Assembly (NCBI RefSeq): GCF_021290965.1
Contig: NZ_JAJOYT010000005.1
Span: forward strand, 186,001-250,000
Reading direction: 5' to 3'
DNA from: Rheinheimera faecalis
GTDB taxonomy: Bacteria > Pseudomonadota > Gammaproteobacteria > Enterobacterales > Alteromonadaceae
DNA length: 64,000 nucleotides
The notes beneath the pieces are model-generated. The model was not told the DNA's origin. It saw only the letters and a program-made list of their open reading frames with translations, and searched no databases. This document shows, in pieces, positions 42,054 through 50,929 of this stretch. Made by a program: the position numbers and the translations under genes. Every line of letters begins with the position of its first letter. Position 1 is the first letter of the stretch.

Positions 42054-42071
42054 AGACATATATACGTCTAA
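42054..42071. promoter_or_regulatory. Candidate palindromic operator upstream of proBA
   Basis: TAGACATATATACGTCTA is palindromic at 16 of 18 positions and lies 40 bp before the proB start, overlapping the expected promoter. No regulator can be assigned; it does not fit the LexA consensus. Confidence 0.35.
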
Positions 42072-42110
42072 ACCAGTATGCTCGGGTGGTTAAAAAATAA
42101 CTGGAGATAA

Positions 42111-43229
42111 ATGGGTTTTATGGCTGGGTTAAAGTGGCGACGTCTGGTGCTTAAAGTGGGCAGTGCCCTGATTGCACCGGAAGCAAAAGGTTGCTCCACC
42201 CGTTATTTGCTGGCGATCGCTGGGTTTATCAGCGAATGCAGGCAACAAGGGGTTGAAGTGGTATTGGTCTCTTCAGGTAGTGTGGCTGCAGGCCGTGCTG
42301 CTATCCCCTTTGCCCATCACCCCTTACCCATTAACGTTAAACAAGCTATGGCGGCCGTTGGCCAAACCCGCATGATGCAAAGCTGGCGTAACTTGCTGGA
42401 TTTTGACTGTGCGCAAATTTTGCTGACACATGACGATTTACAGCACCGTAGCCGCTATTTAAATATCCACAATACGCTGCGTACTTTGTTGGATCATGGT
42501 GTTCTGCCTATAGTGAACGAAAACGACACTGTGGCCACTGCAGAACTTAAAGTGGGTGATAACGACAATCTGGCTGCTTTGGTGGCTACTGTTGTGGATG
42601 CCGATGCCTTGATTATTTGCTCAGATGTCGATGGTTTATATACAGCTAATCCACGTTCTGACAGCAATGCGCTGCTTATTCCTGAAGTACATCAAATCAC
42701 AGCGGATATTTATGCCATGGCCGGCGGCAGTCATCATGCCATTGGCACAGGTGGCATGACCACCAAGTTGCAGGCGGCCAGTAAAGCGACGTCGCAAGGC
42801 ATTGATACCTTAATTATTAACGGCCAGAAATCTGATAGCTTCGCAGCACTCCTGGCTGGTAAAGCCTGCGGCACGCTGTTTCATAAACAGCAGGAAAGGT
42901 TAAGCGCGAAAAAACACTGGTTGCTGCACAGTTTAAAAACCCGTGGCGAGCTGCAGCTCGATAGCGGCGCTGTGCAGGCGTTATTGCATAAAGGTGCCTC
43001 TTTGCTGCCAAAGGGCATCAGCAGCATCAGCGGTGATTTTGATAAAGGTGACGCTATTTGGTTGTGTGACCAAGCCGGTAAACAGCTAGCCAAAGGCATC
43101 AGTCAATACAGTGTGGCTGAGCTTGGTAAAATCCGTGGCGTACATAGTCAGCAGATTGAAAGTATTTTGGGTTATTGCCCAAGCGAAGTGGTGGTGCACC
43201 GCGACGATTTAGCTTTGGTAGAGGGCTGA
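42111..43229 (+). CDS. proB: Glutamate 5-kinase
   Basis: 372 residues: amino-acid-kinase domain (about 8-255; LVLKVGSALI, VSSGSVAAG, NENDTVATAELKVGDND, GTGGMTTKLQAA) plus a C-terminal PUA domain (~275-350), as in E. coli ProB (367). It phosphorylates glutamate in the first step of proline synthesis. A TGGAGATAA site supports this ATG over one three codons later. The stop lies two bases before the proA start. Confidence 0.96.
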   Translation: MGFMAGLKWRRLVLKVGSALIAPEAKGCSTRYLLAIAGFISECRQQGVEVVLVSSGSVAAGRAAIPFAHHPLPINVKQAMAAVGQTRMMQSWRNLLDFDCAQILLTHDDLQHRSRYLNIHNTLRTLLDHGVLPIVNENDTVATAELKVGDNDNLAALVATVVDADALIICSDVDGLYTANPRSDSNALLIPEVHQITADIYAMAGGSHHAIGTGGMTTKLQAASKATSQGIDTLIINGQKSDSFAALLAGKACGTLFHKQQERLSAKKHWLLHSLKTRGELQLDSGAVQALLHKGASLLPKGISSISGDFDKGDAIWLCDQAGKQLAKGISQYSVAELGKIRGVHSQQIESILGYCPSEVVVHRDDLALVEG

Positions 43230-43231
43230 GC

Positions 43232-44482
43232 ATGACTAGTGTGAATATTAAAGCCATTTGCCAGCAAGCTAAAATCGCGGCCTTACAACTGGCGCAGTTA
43301 TCTGAAGCTGATAAAAATCAGTTACTGCTGGCAATGGCTGATCAGTTAGAAGCCGATACCGCTTTGATTTTGGCTGGCAATGCCAAAGATATGGCGGCAG
43401 GGCGCGAGAAACAGTTAGCAGAGGCTATGCTGGACCGCCTGCTTTTGACCGAAGAGCGGATTAAAACCTTAGCCAATGCAGTACGTTATATCGCAGCTTT
43501 ACCAGACCCTGTAGGCCAAATCCGCCAGATGGCACCAAGGCCTAATGGTATTCAGGTGGGTAAAATGCGTATTCCGCTTGGCGTCATAGCGATGATTTAC
43601 GAAGCCAGGCCTAATGTCACAGCAGATGCTGGTGCTTTGTGTTTAAAGTCCGGTAATGCGGTGATTTTACGCGGTGGCCGTGAAGCTCTGCAGTCCAGCC
43701 TGGCTATTGCAGCCTCTTTGCATAAAGCCATGGCGCAGCAGGGGATTGATCCGGCAGCTATAAGTGTGATCTCGGATCCAGACCGTGCTTTATTGCTGGA
43801 GCTACTGCAGCAAAAGGACAGTGTTGATTTAGTGATACCACGAGGCGGCGAAGGTTTAATTCATTTTGTCAGCGACAACAGTAAAATTCCGGTGATTCAA
43901 CACTACAAAGGTGTCTGTCATCTGTACGTGGATAAAGAGGCAGACCTTGAGAAGGCAATCGCTTTACTTATAAATGGTAAAGTCCAAAGACCCAGTGCCT
44001 GTAATTCGCTGGAAACCTTGCTGGTGCATCAGGCGGTAGCCCCTGAATTTTTGCGCTTGGCTGCAGCTGCATTGGCGCCACATCAGGTTGAAGTGTTTGC
44101 CTGCGAGCAATCGGCTGCCTATTTCACTAATGCCGTGGTCGCACAACCCCAACAGTTCGATACCGAATATCTGCGTTTGGCGATTTCACTTAAAATAGTA
44201 GCCAGCTACGATGATGCCATTGTACATATCCAACAGCACAGCTCCAATCATACCGAGGTGATTTGCACTCAGGACATCAGCACAGCACAGCGTTTTTTAA
44301 AGCAAATTAACAGTGCAGTTGTGATGGTGAATGCGTCCTCACGATTCAGCGATGGTGGCGAGCTGGGGTTAGGGGCTGAAATTGGTATTTCTACCTCCAA
44401 GTTGCACGCCTACGGCCCTATGGGACTGGAATCTTTGACCACAGAGAAATACATAGTGATAGGCGACGGTCAAACCCGCTAA
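43232..44482 (+). CDS. proA: Gamma-glutamyl phosphate reductase
   Basis: 416 residues from the ATG with a GAGGGC site; the open frame extends 19 codons into proB but that is not needed and lacks a start signal. Aldehyde-dehydrogenase fold with catalytic Cys257 (PSACNSLETLL); other landmarks are MIYEARPNVTADAGALCLKSGNA, GVCHLYVD and NASSRFSDGGELGLGAEIGI. E. coli ProA is 417 residues. It reduces gamma-glutamyl phosphate to glutamate semialdehyde. Forms the proBA operon. Confidence 0.97.
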   Translation: MTSVNIKAICQQAKIAALQLAQLSEADKNQLLLAMADQLEADTALILAGNAKDMAAGREKQLAEAMLDRLLLTEERIKTLANAVRYIAALPDPVGQIRQMAPRPNGIQVGKMRIPLGVIAMIYEARPNVTADAGALCLKSGNAVILRGGREALQSSLAIAASLHKAMAQQGIDPAAISVISDPDRALLLELLQQKDSVDLVIPRGGEGLIHFVSDNSKIPVIQHYKGVCHLYVDKEADLEKAIALLINGKVQRPSACNSLETLLVHQAVAPEFLRLAAAALAPHQVEVFACEQSAAYFTNAVVAQPQQFDTEYLRLAISLKIVASYDDAIVHIQQHSSNHTEVICTQDISTAQRFLKQINSAVVMVNASSRFSDGGELGLGAEIGISTSKLHAYGPMGLESLTTEKYIVIGDGQTR

Positions 44483-44506
44483 AGCTGATTAAAGTTTATT
44501 TAGCTG

Positions 44507-44541
44507 GTGCCGATAATAGAGTGATTCTCTATTTTCGGTGC
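44507..44541 (+). terminator. Long imperfect hairpin after proA
   Basis: A 15-bp stem with two G-T wobbles and one mismatch (GTGCCGATAATAGAG with CTCTATTTTCGGTGC) and a five-base loop. No T-run follows and the next start codon is 8 bp away, so it could be a processing or attenuation structure rather than a simple terminator. Confidence 0.45.
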
Positions 44542-44548
44542 AAAGCTG

Positions 44549-45025
44549 ATGTTAAAAATGGACTTAAATCAGATGCTCAATCTGAGCATTCAAAATGTAG
44601 TGCCTGCAGCAACGCAGGCAGCCCCTGTTTCGGATGACAACACCTCAGCTTCGGAAAAAGACAGCAGTAAAGCTCCTGTTGGTATTCATGTGGATCTATC
44701 GCCACTTGGATTACAAAAATCCAAAAAAGCGGAAAGAGATAAAGATATAGACGAAAGTGAATTGCCTGACAACGTCAAACAGGCGCTGAAAGCTATTCGT
44801 GATAAGCAGGAAGAGCTGGAGAAAAAACAACAAGAGCTGCAACAACTGATGAGTAACAGTTCTATGACACCTGAAGAAAAACAGGAAAAGGTAAAGGCGC
44901 TACAAGCAGAAGTCAGTAGTTTAAGTCGGGGTTTAGTGGATTCTAAAAATAATTTAGTCAGCTCAATGCAGGATCAGGGCTTAACTGAACAGCAAATTCA
45001 AACCGCCATGGCGCTGATGAACTAA
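44549..45025 (+). CDS. Uncharacterised coiled-coil protein
   Basis: 158 residues, cytoplasmic by appearance. Residues ~20-75 are low-complexity and Ser/Lys-rich with a conserved-looking GIHVDLSPLGLQK; residues ~75-130 form a Lys/Glu/Gln coiled coil (RDKQEELEKKQQELQQLMSN); the end contains LTEQQIQTAMALMN. It recalls small FlxA-like or surface-protein coiled coils, but I cannot assign a family. It directly follows proBA, separated by a large hairpin, and its stop overlaps the convergent DUF1272 gene by 4 bp. Confidence 0.7.
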   Translation: MLKMDLNQMLNLSIQNVVPAATQAAPVSDDNTSASEKDSSKAPVGIHVDLSPLGLQKSKKAERDKDIDESELPDNVKQALKAIRDKQEELEKKQQELQQLMSNSSMTPEEKQEKVKALQAEVSSLSRGLVDSKNNLVSSMQDQGLTEQQIQTAMALMN

Positions 45026-45267
45026 GGTGCTGTTTTTGTTTTGCAATCAGGTTTAAACACCCGTGCCGCTGAAGGCGGGTTGGCTGCTAATTTAGCTGCC
45101 GGGCGTATAGGCCGTCTGACTAATTCTCCGCCGCAGTTTGGACAGATCCCTGCCAGTTGCTGCATGCACTCCGGACAAAAGGTGCATTCAAAAGAGCAGA
45201 TAAAAGCCTGATCTGCTGGTGCTAAATCGGCATCACAACACTCACAGTTCGGTCTGAGTTCTAACAT
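45022..45267 (-). CDS. DUF1272 zinc-ribbon-like protein
   Basis: 81 residues starting MLELRPNCECCDADLAPAD. Eight Cys in CxxC-type pairs (CECC, CSFECTFCPEC, CPNC) almost certainly bind zinc, as typical of DUF1272. The C-terminal tail (~50-81) is basic and Ala/Pro-rich. Function unknown. The ATG is preceded by AAAGGAGATAC, a very strong site. Confidence 0.92.
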   Translation of the reverse strand: MLELRPNCECCDADLAPADQAFICSFECTFCPECMQQLAGICPNCGGELVRRPIRPAAKLAANPPSAARVFKPDCKTKTAP

Positions 45268-45371
45268 CAGTATCTCCTTTGGTTCGCTTCAACATATTTC
45301 AACAGAGACACCTTCAGCTGTCTGCCAGAATTCAGGCCAAATCATGGTGCTTATCAGCCAGCCAGAACCAG

Positions 45372-45423
45372 CAAAGTAGTCCGGCAAAGCAGTCAGACAA
45401 AGCAATTCGACAAAGCTGGCTGA
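45372..45423 (+). repeat. Four tandem 13-bp repeats upstream of the GlpD-like gene
   Basis: CAAAGTAGTCCGG, CAAAGCAGTCAGA, CAAAGCAATTCGA and CAAAGCTGGCTGA follow each other without gaps. The CAAAG core is constant and the remainder varies. They end 38 bp before the start codon, where promoter and leader are expected. Confidence 0.75.
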
Positions 45424-45461
45424 TTCTGCTTTGATAGATCAAAGACTTAATGGATTAGCAT

Positions 45462-46547
45462 ATGAAAATAGCTGTCATAGGTGGTGGTATTAATGGCTTG
45501 TCATCTGCCTGGCAATTAGCGTTGGCTGGCCATCAGGTGACCTTGTTTGAACGAGATGAGCTGATGCAGGCGACCAGCAAATCCTCCTCTAAATTACTGC
45601 ATGGTGGTTTACGTTATCTGGAACAGGGCGAGTTTCGTCTGGTGCATGAAGCCTTGCAGGAAAGACGTTGGTGGCTGAAAAAAGCACCGCACTTAACCAA
45701 AAGATTACCGCTGTTGTATCCCATCTATCAAAATGGCCAAAGGCCAGGCTGGCAAATCAAAATTGGCTTGTGGCTTTATGACTTACTGAGCGGAAAAAAA
45801 GGCATAGGTCGACATCGCTGGTTAACAGCAGAGCAGACAAAACGTTGCTCGCCACAACTAAAAACTGATGGTTTAACAGGGGCTTATTTATTTTTTGATG
45901 GCCAGATGGACGACAGAAAGCTCGGGCTTTGGGTGGCAGAACAGGCCATCAAAGCCGGTGTGCAAATTCACCAGCATTGCCCGGTAACGCAAATTACGGC
46001 CACTGGTGGGGTTTTTGCGGCCAACAGTTCGGACTGGCAAGTTTTTGATCTGGTGGTGAATGTGGCTGGGCCCTGGAGTAATCAGCTATTGGAACAATCA
46101 GAGCTGCCGTTGCAACAAGCTTTGGATTTGGTGCGTGGCAGTCATTTGCTGGTGCCTGCTATCAGCCGTTATGGACATATGCTGGAAGTGCCGGGGGAGC
46201 GCCGTATTGTCTTTGTATTGCCTTATCAGGGTAAAACTTTAGTGGGCACCACTGAGGTACGGCAAAGTTTGGCAGAGCCAATAGAATGCAGTGACGCAGA
46301 GCAGGCCTACTTACTAAAGCTATATAACTACTATTTCGATAGTCAACTTAGTGAAGCTGATGTAGAGAGTAAGTTTGCCGGAGTCCGGCCTTTATTGGGT
46401 GGTAGCGACAGTGCCAGCACCGCCAGTCGGGAGTATGCACTAAATTGGCAGCAGCAGTTGCTGACTGTATCCGGAGGGAAATGGACCACCGCCAGGGCCT
46501 TAGCCCGGACTGTGGTAGAACAAATACAACAGAAAAAAGCTTTATAA
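45462..46547 (+). CDS. Short GlpD-like FAD-dependent glycerol-3-phosphate dehydrogenase
   Basis: 361 residues. N-terminal FAD motif [20 protein letters not shown], then [30 protein letters not shown], a signature of GlpD/GlpA dehydrogenases, and VRGSHLLVP and [10 protein letters not shown] further on. Unlike E. coli GlpD (501 residues) it ends right after the FAD-closing [11 protein letters not shown] segment and lacks the C-terminal all-helical domain. Likely oxidises sn-glycerol 3-phosphate or a similar substrate. Convergent with argA, overlapping by 6 bp. Confidence 0.87.
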   Translation: MKIAVIGGGINGLSSAWQLALAGHQVTLFERDELMQATSKSSSKLLHGGLRYLEQGEFRLVHEALQERRWWLKKAPHLTKRLPLLYPIYQNGQRPGWQIKIGLWLYDLLSGKKGIGRHRWLTAEQTKRCSPQLKTDGLTGAYLFFDGQMDDRKLGLWVAEQAIKAGVQIHQHCPVTQITATGGVFAANSSDWQVFDLVVNVAGPWSNQLLEQSELPLQQALDLVRGSHLLVPAISRYGHMLEVPGERRIVFVLPYQGKTLVGTTEVRQSLAEPIECSDAEQAYLLKLYNYYFDSQLSEADVESKFAGVRPLLGGSDSASTASREYALNWQQQLLTVSGGKWTTARALARTVVEQIQQKKAL

Positions 46548-47861
46548 ATCCAGGGCCAAAATTTTAGAGCGGCGTTGGTAGTTATACAGCTGTTGTTTTT
46601 TCTCTGGTAAATCCTGCACTGTCACCAGCTCAAAGCCGTGCTCCTGGAACCAGTGAATGCTGCGGGTGGTCAGCGCAAATAAGCGGTAATACTTACGTTG
46701 GCGAGCCAGCTGAATAATATTTTTCAGCAAGGCGCTGCCACGGTCGGCATCACGGTATTGTTCATGCACAGCTAAACAGGCAAATTCACCGACGTTCTCT
46801 TCCGGGAAGGGATAAAGCGCGGCACAGCCAATAATTAAACCATCACGTTCAATCACCACAAACTGGTCTATTTCCATTTCCAGCTGTTCACGCGAACGAC
46901 GCACTAATAAACCTTGTTGCTCCAGCGGACGGATCAAATCCAGAATACCGCCTATGTCGGTAATGCTGGCGGCACGCAAACGTTCAGCTGCCTCGGTAAC
47001 TATCTGAGTACCAATACCATCACGGGAGAATAATTCCTGCAGCATAGCGCCATTGTCGCCATAACTGACTAAGTGACAACGCGAAACGCCAGAGCGACAG
47101 GCGGTAATAGCGGCATGCAAAAAGGCGACTGTTGCTGTGCATACATCTTCCTTTTGTTCCATTTGCCACATTAAATGTTCAGCGTAATTTGGCATTAACT
47201 CAGCGGTAATATCGCCATCTTCACCAACAATACCGCCAGCTTCGTTAAAGCCGATGATTTTTTCAGCTTTGAGTTTTATTGCGACTTGAGTAGCAATTTC
47301 TTCGGCTGTCAGGTTAAAACTTTCGCCTGTCACAGAAGCTGCCACTGGGCCCATTAATACGATGCCGTTGTTATCCAACTGGCGGCGAATACCCTGCACA
47401 TCAATTCGACGCACGCGGCCGCTGTGCAAGTAGTCGATGCCATCGTCCACACCCAAAGGCTGAGCTATAACAAAGTTACCGCTCACCACGTTGATTTGAG
47501 CATTATGCATTGGCGTATTACTTAAGCTCATCGACAAACGGGCGGTAATATCCAACTGCAACGCGCCTGCGACTTGTTTGATCACATGGAAGGAATCATC
47601 GTCTGTCACCCGGATACGGTTATGGTAATCGCAATTTAAACCGGCTTTTTCCAGCGCCTTATTAATTTGGGGGCGGGCGCCATACACCAGCACTATCTTA
47701 ATGCCGAGGGTATTCAGCAAGGCTATATCATTAATAATGCTGCGAAAGCCGGGCTGATCTATGGCTTCACCACCAAGCATCACCACAAAGGTTTTGCCAC
47801 GGTGAGAGTTCACATAAGGGGCGGACTGACGAAAGCCATCAACAAGTTCTGTAGTGCGCAC
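46542..47861 (-). CDS. argA: N-acetylglutamate synthase
   Basis: About 439 residues from a GTG that follows an AAGGAAA site and aligns with the start region of E. coli ArgA (443 residues); the frame is open ten codons further to a TTG with no ribosome-binding site. Amino-acid-kinase domain (~10-280; [39 protein letters not shown]) plus a GNAT domain (~290-439; [24 protein letters not shown]). First step of arginine biosynthesis; feedback inhibition by arginine is expected through the kinase-like domain. The precise start is uncertain. Confidence 0.95.
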   Translation of the reverse strand: MRTTELVDGFRQSAPYVNSHRGKTFVVMLGGEAIDQPGFRSIINDIALLNTLGIKIVLVYGARPQINKALEKAGLNCDYHNRIRVTDDDSFHVIKQVAGALQLDITARLSMSLSNTPMHNAQINVVSGNFVIAQPLGVDDGIDYLHSGRVRRIDVQGIRRQLDNNGIVLMGPVAASVTGESFNLTAEEIATQVAIKLKAEKIIGFNEAGGIVGEDGDITAELMPNYAEHLMWQMEQKEDVCTATVAFLHAAITACRSGVSRCHLVSYGDNGAMLQELFSRDGIGTQIVTEAAERLRAASITDIGGILDLIRPLEQQGLLVRRSREQLEMEIDQFVVIERDGLIIGCAALYPFPEENVGEFACLAVHEQYRDADRGSALLKNIIQLARQRKYYRLFALTTRSIHWFQEHGFELVTVQDLPEKKQQLYNYQRRSKILALDL

Positions 47862-48168
47862 TATGGTTTTGTTTCCTTCTGGCAAAAACAAAATAAGACT
47901 AAGGCTGTCTTGTGACAGGAATACGACAGCGGCTTAAGCATAGCAAAGGAATGCAAAAGCCATAGCTGGCGCAGTATAGACAGCACAAATGAGCGCGCAC
48001 TTTAAACAATTTTGGATAAATAACCAACAGTTAATTTAACTGGATTTGGTATTTTTAATAAAGTTGTTTTTTATCATGTATTTATGTTTTTTCATTTGGC
48101 CTTGCGTTGGTTTTTTATCCTCTTTTAGTGCATGAATATACTTTTTTGCCTGTTGTGGCTATTGCTGC

Positions 48169-48984
48169 TCAGAATGGGCAGGCAGGATACTGTTGCAAAG
48201 TTGCGGCCGCAGCCTGACGCAGCTGTTGCTGGCTTTGAGCCGATAAGGTTATGTTGCTCAGCTGTGGCAAGGTGTCGGCATTATTGCCTGTAATGCTTTG
48301 ATACAGCACCAGAGCCGTTAAAAATGTACCAGCCAAAGCCGCATGATTGCCATCAGAGCTATGCAGCGTTAGCTCTGGGTATAGCTCCAGCGCCTTATCC
48401 CACGCCAATCCGACAGGAGCAAGGCAACTATTCTCCTCTTGCTGAATTGACTGATGTAACTGATGCACCCTCATGCCTTCTGTCTTGTTACCCGATGTTG
48501 GGTGCTCAGGAAAAAGGATCGGGGTTACTTGTTGTGCTTTACTGGCTTTTACCCAGGTCACAGTTTTGTCTGTCGGATAGTAGTAAGCACCACTGGTGGA
48601 ATATTTTTGTCCTTGCAGGATCAAATGTGTCCAGGTCTTGGATTGCAGCAATCTAAGATCGTTTTGATTATTGAAGCGCTCATCCAGAAAAAGAATGCCA
48701 GCAGCAAGTTCTGCTGTAGCTTTCGCACCTGGCCGACCTGTTTGTATCATCTGAACAACCAAATCAGCCAGATTATGGGAGCGCACATGGCTGTTACCAA
48801 AAATCAATACTGAATAAGTGTCGACAAATCTGTTATCCGGCACAGGCTGTCCTGCCGGAAAATTGGTGTTCACCTCTTTAACAGGTGCGGCTGCACCATC
48901 GCTGCTGCCTCCGCAAGAGGCCAGTAACCATAAAGTGCTAAACATGATCAGATTGAGTTGTTTTGACGCTGAGAGTAGGCTCAT
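48169..48984 (-). CDS. SGNH-hydrolase-like lipoprotein
   Basis: 271 residues from the ATG with an AGGAA site; an upstream in-frame start 21 codons earlier is not supported. Lipobox LASC (Cys24), linker to ~50. Block I reads IFGNSHVRSH, so the nucleophile Ser65 sits in G-N-S rather than G-D-S, and SSDGNHAALAG near residue 225 provides the block V Asp-xx-His. Strand-like ILQGQKYS sits between. This resembles SGNH/DUF4886-type hydrolases acting on esters such as acylated glycans in the periplasm. Substrate unknown. Confidence 0.75.
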   Translation of the reverse strand: MSLLSASKQLNLIMFSTLWLLASCGGSSDGAAAPVKEVNTNFPAGQPVPDNRFVDTYSVLIFGNSHVRSHNLADLVVQMIQTGRPGAKATAELAAGILFLDERFNNQNDLRLLQSKTWTHLILQGQKYSTSGAYYYPTDKTVTWVKASKAQQVTPILFPEHPTSGNKTEGMRVHQLHQSIQQEENSCLAPVGLAWDKALELYPELTLHSSDGNHAALAGTFLTALVLYQSITGNNADTLPQLSNITLSAQSQQQLRQAAAATLQQYPACPF

Positions 48985-49095
48985 TTTATATTCCTGTCTG
49001 ACTGAAAATAGCTGATATCCAGGCTGACAGAATAAAAACTCAAACACTGAAAATCCTTACGTTGAGCTGATGAAAAGCGGATAAATAAATGACAA

Positions 49096-49118
49096 CAGGC
49101 CAGCATCAATCTGGCCTG
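49096..49118 (-). terminator. Hairpin after the ygiC-type gene
   Basis: CAGGCCAG and CTGGCCTG pair around seven bases, 11 bp past the stop. The following minus-strand sequence is only moderately T-rich, so termination strength is uncertain. Confidence 0.5.
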
Positions 49119-49129
49119 CCTGAATGGAG

Positions 49130-50281
49130 TTAATCCAAAATAATATGAGGTAAAAAACGTGAACTGTCTTTGGTGATCAGCGAGTTGTCTTCGCGAATGC
49201 CAATGCCAGCGGCGCTGTTGCCTACGACCCAGCTGCCAATCATAGTGTAGCTGTCGCCAAATTTTGGCAAGGGATGCAACTTCTGGCGGATAAAAGGCGA
49301 GTCGGCGTAAGGGCCTGGCTCACTGATTTTTTCGCCGCTGAGAGTGACTAATTCAACATTCGCGCCTTCACGGGAAAACAGTGGTTTACGCACCCAGCCT
49401 GCACCAAAGCTCTGGCCTGGTTGTTCAAAATGGCTTTCCAGCAAATTTGGGTGGCCCTGATGTTTTTGCCACAACAAAGGTAATATGCCCTTGTTCGACA
49501 ACAACATTTTCCAACCTGGTTCCAGCCATTGGGTTTGACTGCTTAAAATGACGGAAGCAAAATCTTCCTGCACCATAAATTCCCATGGATACAGCTTAAA
49601 CAAACCACCTATGGCGAAACCTTCCAGATCCACCAGTTGACCACTGGCTTCACCTAACTGTTCCAGTTCGATAAAACGGCTGTCGACCCCAGCCTGTTTG
49701 GCAATATCCATCAGATACATCACTGTACCTTTGTCTTCAATACTGTTGGCCACAGAAGCGAAATACAATGGATTGGCTAAGGGCAGGTTGGCAAAAGCGG
49801 CCTCTAACTGGTCTTGCAGGGAATTAAACTGATCGGCGCCTTGTGGCACTTTGCCGCGCATGATCTGATCTTCCAGCCAAACCCACTGGAAAAAACCTGT
49901 TTCAAATAAAGAGGTTGGGGTGTCGTAATTCAGTTCCAGCAATTTAGCCGGACCTGTGCCGTCGTAGACTAAATCCAGCCGGCCGTATAAAGATGGCGCC
50001 TTGTTGCGCCATGAGTCTGCGACAAAATCCCAGAATTTTTCTGGTATGGCTAATTGTTTTAGCTTTTCTTCATCACGAATGACGTCGTCCACTAAACCTA
50101 AAGCCATCTGATGTAGCTCTTCGGTAGGCTCTTCTAAATCCTGCTCAATCTGGCGCAGGTTAAACTGGTAATAAGCCGTTTCATCCCAATAGGCTTCGCC
50201 ATCAAAAGTATGAAACTCAAAACCTACAGATTCTGCATAAGAGCGCCAGCCAGGGCGCTCATCACAAGCTACTTTTTTCAT
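49130..50281 (-). CDS. ygiC: YgiC-like glutathionylspermidine-synthase-family ATP-grasp protein
   Basis: 383 residues (E. coli YgiC 386). ERPGWRSYAESVGFEFHTFDGEAYWDETAYY at the start, LLELNYDTPTSLFE, LYPWEFM, KPLFSREGANVEL and HPLPKFGDSYTMIGSWVVG match YgiC/YjfC throughout. The family shares the ATP-grasp fold of glutathionylspermidine synthetase but lacks the amidase domain; the true substrates are unproven. Last gene of a three-gene operon, beginning 6 bp after the ygiB-like stop. Confidence 0.92.
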   Translation of the reverse strand: MKKVACDERPGWRSYAESVGFEFHTFDGEAYWDETAYYQFNLRQIEQDLEEPTEELHQMALGLVDDVIRDEEKLKQLAIPEKFWDFVADSWRNKAPSLYGRLDLVYDGTGPAKLLELNYDTPTSLFETGFFQWVWLEDQIMRGKVPQGADQFNSLQDQLEAAFANLPLANPLYFASVANSIEDKGTVMYLMDIAKQAGVDSRFIELEQLGEASGQLVDLEGFAIGGLFKLYPWEFMVQEDFASVILSSQTQWLEPGWKMLLSNKGILPLLWQKHQGHPNLLESHFEQPGQSFGAGWVRKPLFSREGANVELVTLSGEKISEPGPYADSPFIRQKLHPLPKFGDSYTMIGSWVVGNSAAGIGIREDNSLITKDSSRFLPHIILD

Positions 50282-50287
50282 GCGCTC

Positions 50288-50902
50288 TTAACCACCAAAG
50301 CTGCTGGCTGAGCTGGAACGTTTTTGCGCCTGAGCACCAAAACCACCTCTATTCACCATACCCGCTGGTTTAGGTTGCACCGAAGAAGGTTTGATATAAG
50401 TTGGGCCTACACCTTTAGCCACAGGCGTATTGGTTGCCGTGCGGAAGGTACTGCGGTCATCCCTTGATTTATACAAAGGTTGAGCCTGCACTGGTTGTTT
50501 TAACTGTGAGCCTGAACGGTTCAGCATTTGACCTGCTAAAAATCCCATCATCATTGGCATAAAAAAGCCGCCGCTGGACGCCTGAGCCTGCTGTGGCATT
50601 TGTTCTGTACCCGCTGTTGCTGCGGCTTGAGCCGGAGTTTCACACTGGCCTACACCAAAGTCAGTTTCACAGGCAGCTTTGTCGGCATATTTAGGCGCAA
50701 CTTGCGTATGCATAGCCAAAGCCTGACCTAAATCTGCTTTACATTGTTCAGGGTTGTAATAAGCGGCACATTGGTCGACGGTTTCAAAAGCTGCAGTTTG
50801 AACTGCCTCTTCCTGACCACAACCTGCCATTAAAAAAGTTGCAGTAGGCACCATCAACACTAAAGCTGCTTTTTTACTGCGTTTCAGCACTTTTTGTTTC
50901 AT
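50288..50902 (-). CDS. ygiB: YgiB-like DUF1190 lipoprotein
   Basis: 204 residues. Basic N-terminus (KQKVLKRSKKAAL) and lipobox MAGC (Cys28). Mature domain has paired Cys segments (DQCAAYYNPEQCKADL, AACETDFGVGQCETP) typical of DUF1190. The C-terminal half is low-complexity Gln/Ser/Gly-rich, ending RSSSASSFGG. Very strong GAGGAGT ribosome-binding site. Co-transcribed with the DUF350 gene upstream and the ygiC-type gene downstream. Confidence 0.92.
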   Translation of the reverse strand: MKQKVLKRSKKAALVLMVPTATFLMAGCGQEEAVQTAAFETVDQCAAYYNPEQCKADLGQALAMHTQVAPKYADKAACETDFGVGQCETPAQAAATAGTEQMPQQAQASSGGFFMPMMMGFLAGQMLNRSGSQLKQPVQAQPLYKSRDDRSTFRTATNTPVAKGVGPTYIKPSSVQPKPAGMVNRGGFGAQAQKRSSSASSFGG

Positions 50903-50929
50903 CAGTGACTCCTCGATTGGTTGTGCAAG

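Noticed and set aside
42054-42071. LexA/SOS box upstream of proB
   Set aside because: It is palindromic with an AT-rich centre but lacks the CTGT...ACAG arms.
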